From: Gammaproteobacteria bacterium
GTDB lineage: Bacteria > Pseudomonadota > Gammaproteobacteria > Pseudomonadales > Pseudohongiellaceae
Assembly (NCBI GenBank): GCA_008081045.1
Contig: VMDC01000033.1
Coordinates: 1 to 64,000, forward strand
DNA length: 64,000 nucleotides
Direction of reading: 5' to 3'
A model generated the notes under the pieces. The model was not told where the DNA came from. It saw nothing but the letters and a program-made list of their open reading frames with translations, and did no database searches. Positions within the stretch are counted from its first letter, which is position 1, and each line of letters starts with the position of its first letter. Position numbers and translations under genes: made by a program. This document shows positions 61,629 to 64,000 of this stretch, piece after piece.

Positions 61629-61886
61629 TTATTTTGTCACAACAGCCTGAAGCTTTGCCTGTTTGGCGAGGGCGCTGAGCATTTCCCTGCGGCTGCTCAG
61701 CATGTCATGGTAGGATTTTCTGGTGGCAGCGGCCTCAGCGTCATTCTCTCCGGCAGTGTCCAGTTCAGCCAGCCAGTTCTCTAACACCGCAATTTCGCTG
61801 TTCAGCTGAGCGGTGCCTTCGTCGATCAGTTTCTGGTCGATTGTGATATCGGTACTGTCTATCGCTGTGCGCTTATCGTCAGTCAT
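61629..61886 (-). CDS. Small hypothetical coiled-coil protein
   Basis: An 85-aa acidic, helical protein not assigned to a family. Heptad-like hydrophobics run through LIDEGTAQLNSEIAVLENWLAEL and again near MLSSRREMLSALAKQAKL, so a helical hairpin or coiled coil is likely. It has no signal or membrane segment. It lies immediately upstream of the dUTPase on the same strand and is probably co-transcribed. The ATG at 61886 is preferred to a GTG three codons earlier. Confidence 0.6.
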   Translation of the reverse strand: MTDDKRTAIDSTDITIDQKLIDEGTAQLNSEIAVLENWLAELDTAGENDAEAAATRKSYHDMLSSRREMLSALAKQAKLQAVVTK

Positions 61887-62345
61887 TTTGCTCACTTAAA
61901 TCCGCAGACTCCTCAGAGGAACAAGGTTGTACACGGTTTTTGCTCATAAAACTGGCCGCTGCGACGGCCTTGCCACCGCCCCTGACGCCGTGGTCACCCA
62001 TTGTCTTGCGCGTTTTCCGCGATCAGTCCCGGTAGTCAGACCCTGTGGGCAACAAAATACGCACCCGGCCTTGCAGAATCTCACAGAGCCCCTAGCTGGT
62101 CAAGATGCCCGTCTGTGCAAGTGTCCGGCGTCGCTGAAGGCCGCTTTGCACAGGCTGTGTCCGCCCGCCCGCTAGTCCGGTCGCACATGTGAGAGCGACC
62201 CTGAGTTCCAATTTCTGCGCCCGTTACGTTGCGCTGTTCGGGCTGTCAGCGGACAGTAAAACACGGGTTTCAGAATCGCCGTTACTGTGCCCCGGTCGTT
62301 AACTCCGGCCTCTATCAGGCTTGGTGAGGTAATGGCGTTCGGGTC
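61887..62345. other. Gene-free stretch upstream of tRNA-Glu
   Basis: Several short GC-rich frames are open (for example 61927-62175), but none has a ribosome-binding site or family resemblance. Nothing was recognised here. Confidence 0.4.
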
Positions 62346-62374
62346 TTGACGGATGTGCTTAAGCTCACTAGAAT
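62346..62374 (+). promoter_or_regulatory. Promoter of tRNA-Glu
   Basis: TTGACG at 62346-62351 and TAGAAT at 62369-62374 with a 17-base spacer, 50 bases upstream of the tRNA. The bases after the -10 (CCGCACC) are GC-rich, as in stringently controlled stable-RNA promoters. Confidence 0.75.
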
Positions 62375-62423
62375 CCGCACCTGCTTAGGGCTGCTCACGC
62401 CTGCCCCAGGCCTGAAGAACTTA

Positions 62424-62499
<76 letters not shown>

Positions 62500-62506
62500 T
62501 ATTCCA

Positions 62507-62531
62507 AGCCCGGCTCTTGCCGGGCTTTTTT
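62507..62531 (+). terminator. Rho-independent terminator of tRNA-Glu
   Basis: AGCCCGGC at 62507-62514 pairs perfectly with GCCGGGCT at 62519-62526 around a TCTT loop, followed by six T. It begins eight bases after the tRNA CCA. Confidence 0.93.
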
Positions 62532-62653
62532 CTTTCTGGTGTCCGGCGCCTGCTGTTGGCCGTTCTCAGTCACGTGTTGCTAAGTACCGAACGATCGCGC
62601 CATACTGCCGATGCTTCTGAAGTTGCTCTGGGCATGCCCGAATTGAACCGCTC

Positions 62654-63577
62654 ATGAAAACAGCCATTTCCATCAAAAATCTGCGCAAGACCTACGACAA
62701 TGGATTTGAGGCCCTAAAGGGGATCTCACTGGAGGTTGAGCAGGGGGATTTTTTTGCATTGCTCGGACCTAATGGTGCGGGTAAGTCAACGACGATCGGC
62801 GTGATTTCAACCCTGGTTAATCGATCTGCCGGTGAGGTGGAAGTGTTTGGTCGCAACGTTGATACCCATGTCTATGAAACCAAGCTGGATCTCGGGGTTG
62901 TGCCGCAGGAGGTCAATTTCAATCTGTTTGAGCGCGTTGAAGATATTGTGATCACTCAGGCGGGCTACTACGGATTACCCCGCACGCTGGCAAAGGAGCG
63001 CAGTGACAAATACCTGCGACAATTAGGCTTGTGGGATAAACGCCGCGATCGCTCCCGCTCCCTTTCAGGAGGCATGAAACGCCGTCTGATGATTGCCCGT
63101 GCGCTGGTCCATGAACCCAGACTGCTGATTCTGGACGAGCCAACAGCTGGCGTGGACATCGAGCTGAGGCGGTCAATGTGGGATTTTCTGATCGAGTTAA
63201 ACGGGCAGGGGACCACTATTATTCTGACAACGCATTACCTTGAAGAGGCAGAACAGCTGTGTCGGAATATTGCCATTATCGACAATGGTGCAATCGTCGA
63301 AAATACCAGCATGAAATCATTGCTGGCCGAAATCGACTCACAGGTGTTTGTGCTGGATGTTTTGAAAGCGGATTTGCCCAAAGCGGCGCTATGTCTGAAG
63401 GACTTCGATGCGCGAACACTGGATGACCAAAGCATCGAGGTGACGGTAAGGCGGGGAGGCAGCATCAATGCAGTGTTCGCTCAGCTTGAGAATGCTGGAG
63501 TGGTCGTCACCAGTATGCGCAATAAGACCAACCGACTCGAACAGCTATTTATCAACAAGCTGACTGGCAGCGAATAG
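62654..63577 (+). CDS. yadG: ABC transporter ATP-binding protein, YadG-like
   Basis: The ATPase of an ABC-2 type exporter (307 aa). Walker A is GPNGAGKST at 38-46, the signature LSGGMKRRL, Walker B LLILDEPTAGVD, and the H-loop TTHYLEEAEQL. It resembles Escherichia coli YadG, and the next gene encodes a YadH-like permease 14 bases on, as in that operon. The substrate is unknown; related transporters export lipids, polysaccharides or drugs. Confidence 0.88.
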   Translation: MKTAISIKNLRKTYDNGFEALKGISLEVEQGDFFALLGPNGAGKSTTIGVISTLVNRSAGEVEVFGRNVDTHVYETKLDLGVVPQEVNFNLFERVEDIVITQAGYYGLPRTLAKERSDKYLRQLGLWDKRRDRSRSLSGGMKRRLMIARALVHEPRLLILDEPTAGVDIELRRSMWDFLIELNGQGTTIILTTHYLEEAEQLCRNIAIIDNGAIVENTSMKSLLAEIDSQVFVLDVLKADLPKAALCLKDFDARTLDDQSIEVTVRRGGSINAVFAQLENAGVVVTSMRNKTNRLEQLFINKLTGSE

Positions 63578-63591
63578 GGCGGTATTCGCTT

Positions 63592-64000
63592 ATGTACGTT
63601 AATCATAAAAGGATCGCGTTTGAAACAATCGTTATTAAAGAAATCAGGCGTTTCTCTCGGATTTGGGTTCAGACTCTGGTGCCACCAGCGATAACGATTG
63701 CTTTATATTTTGTAATTTTCGGAAATTTGGTGGGCCGCAGAGTGGGAGAAATGGGCGGTTTTCAGTACATGGAATTTATTGTTCCCGGTCTCATCATGAT
63801 GTCTGTGATCCAAAATTCTTATTCAAACGTGGTGTCCAGTTTTTTCAGTCAAAAGTTTCAGCGCAGCATCGAGGAGTTACTGGTGTCTCCTGTGCCCAAT
63901 TACGTCATTTTGACCGGCTTTGTGGTCGGCGGCATGGCCCGTGGGTTGGCGGTGGGGGCGATCGTTACAACGCTTTCTCTTTTTTTCGCGGACATTCAGA
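63592..64000 (+). CDS. yadH: ABC-2 type permease, YadH-like (cut by window edge)
   Basis: The first about 136 codons of an ABC-2 membrane subunit; the gene continues beyond the right edge. The N-terminal amphipathic segment (ETIVIKEIRRFSRIW) is followed by a first helix with PPAITIALYFVIFGNLVG, then GFQYMEFIVPGLIMM, SSFFSQKFQRSIEELLVSPV and VVGGMARGLAVG. These match the YadH branch. It is cotranscribed with the ATPase. Confidence 0.88.
   Translation, partial: MYVNHKRIAFETIVIKEIRRFSRIWVQTLVPPAITIALYFVIFGNLVGRRVGEMGGFQYMEFIVPGLIMMSVIQNSYSNVVSSFFSQKFQRSIEELLVSPVPNYVILTGFVVGGMARGLAVGAIVTTLSLFFADIQ

Noticed and set aside
61927-62175. 82-codon frame in the gap before tRNA-Glu
   Set aside because: Low-complexity GC-rich translation without a ribosome-binding site; overlapping frames are equally open.

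Overview
The window is chromosomal DNA of a free-living, probably marine, aerobic gammaproteobacterium. The evidence is gene content and order: bolA/tig/clpP/clpX/lon/hupB/ppiD-type genes, the mltD-gloB-yafS-rnhA-dnaQ neighbourhood, fadBA, zipA next to smc and ligA, nudC, nfuA and metH. The genus cannot be fixed from the sequence. A DUF6316-like protein, a 2-oxoacid oxidoreductase trio and an ArsB/NhaD-type permease would fit the oligotrophic marine lineages, but that is inference.

Layout. (1) 1-2.5 kb is a visibly more AT-rich accessory edge: two unrecognised genes on the minus strand (one an internally duplicated MotA/ExbB-like membrane protein), a broken tRNA-Pro that looks like an integration boundary, and an orphan ribbon-helix-helix antitoxin-like gene. 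(2) 2.5-12 kb: smc, zipA, ligA, an SLT-domain lipoprotein and djlA, all plus strand (chromosome segregation, division, repair, wall, chaperone). (3) 12-22 kb, minus strand: a three-gene 2-oxoacid:acceptor oxidoreductase cluster (flavin/Fe-S subunit, alpha, beta), a CDF metal exporter, an M16C peptidase and a YlqF-type GTPase. (4) 22-33 kb: bolA, a Bax-type glucosaminidase, a polysaccharide deacetylase, then fadB-fadA-ttcA-yheU-tusA-exonuclease-pdxB on the plus strand and an AlaA-type aminotransferase convergent with it. (5) 33-35.4 kb: msrB, a barrel-protein remnant, a small DUF6316-like protein and mobA. (6) 35.7-44.5 kb: the protein-quality-control block tig-clpP-clpX-lon-hupB-ppiD. (7) 44.5-49.3 kb, minus strand: fabI, a POT peptide transporter, mltD and gloB. 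(8) 49.4-56.3 kb: yafS-like, rnhA, dnaQ, permease, nudC, sohB and a YhdH/AcuI-type reductase. (9) 56.4-64 kb: metH (minus), nfuA, a dimeric dUTPase with a small coiled-coil partner, tRNA-Glu, and the start of a YadGH-type ABC exporter that runs off the right edge.

Most of the window is ordinary housekeeping DNA. The places worth a second look are the left accessory edge (tandem MotA-like protein, broken tRNA-Pro, palindromes at the extreme left), the KorABC-type cluster with its own flavin/iron-sulfur electron-transfer subunit, the very long acidic ZipA linker, the bolA leader hairpin, and the barrel remnant at 34 kb. No CRISPR array, insertion sequence, phage gene or biosynthetic cluster was seen. 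I did not find a convincing new multi-gene system.
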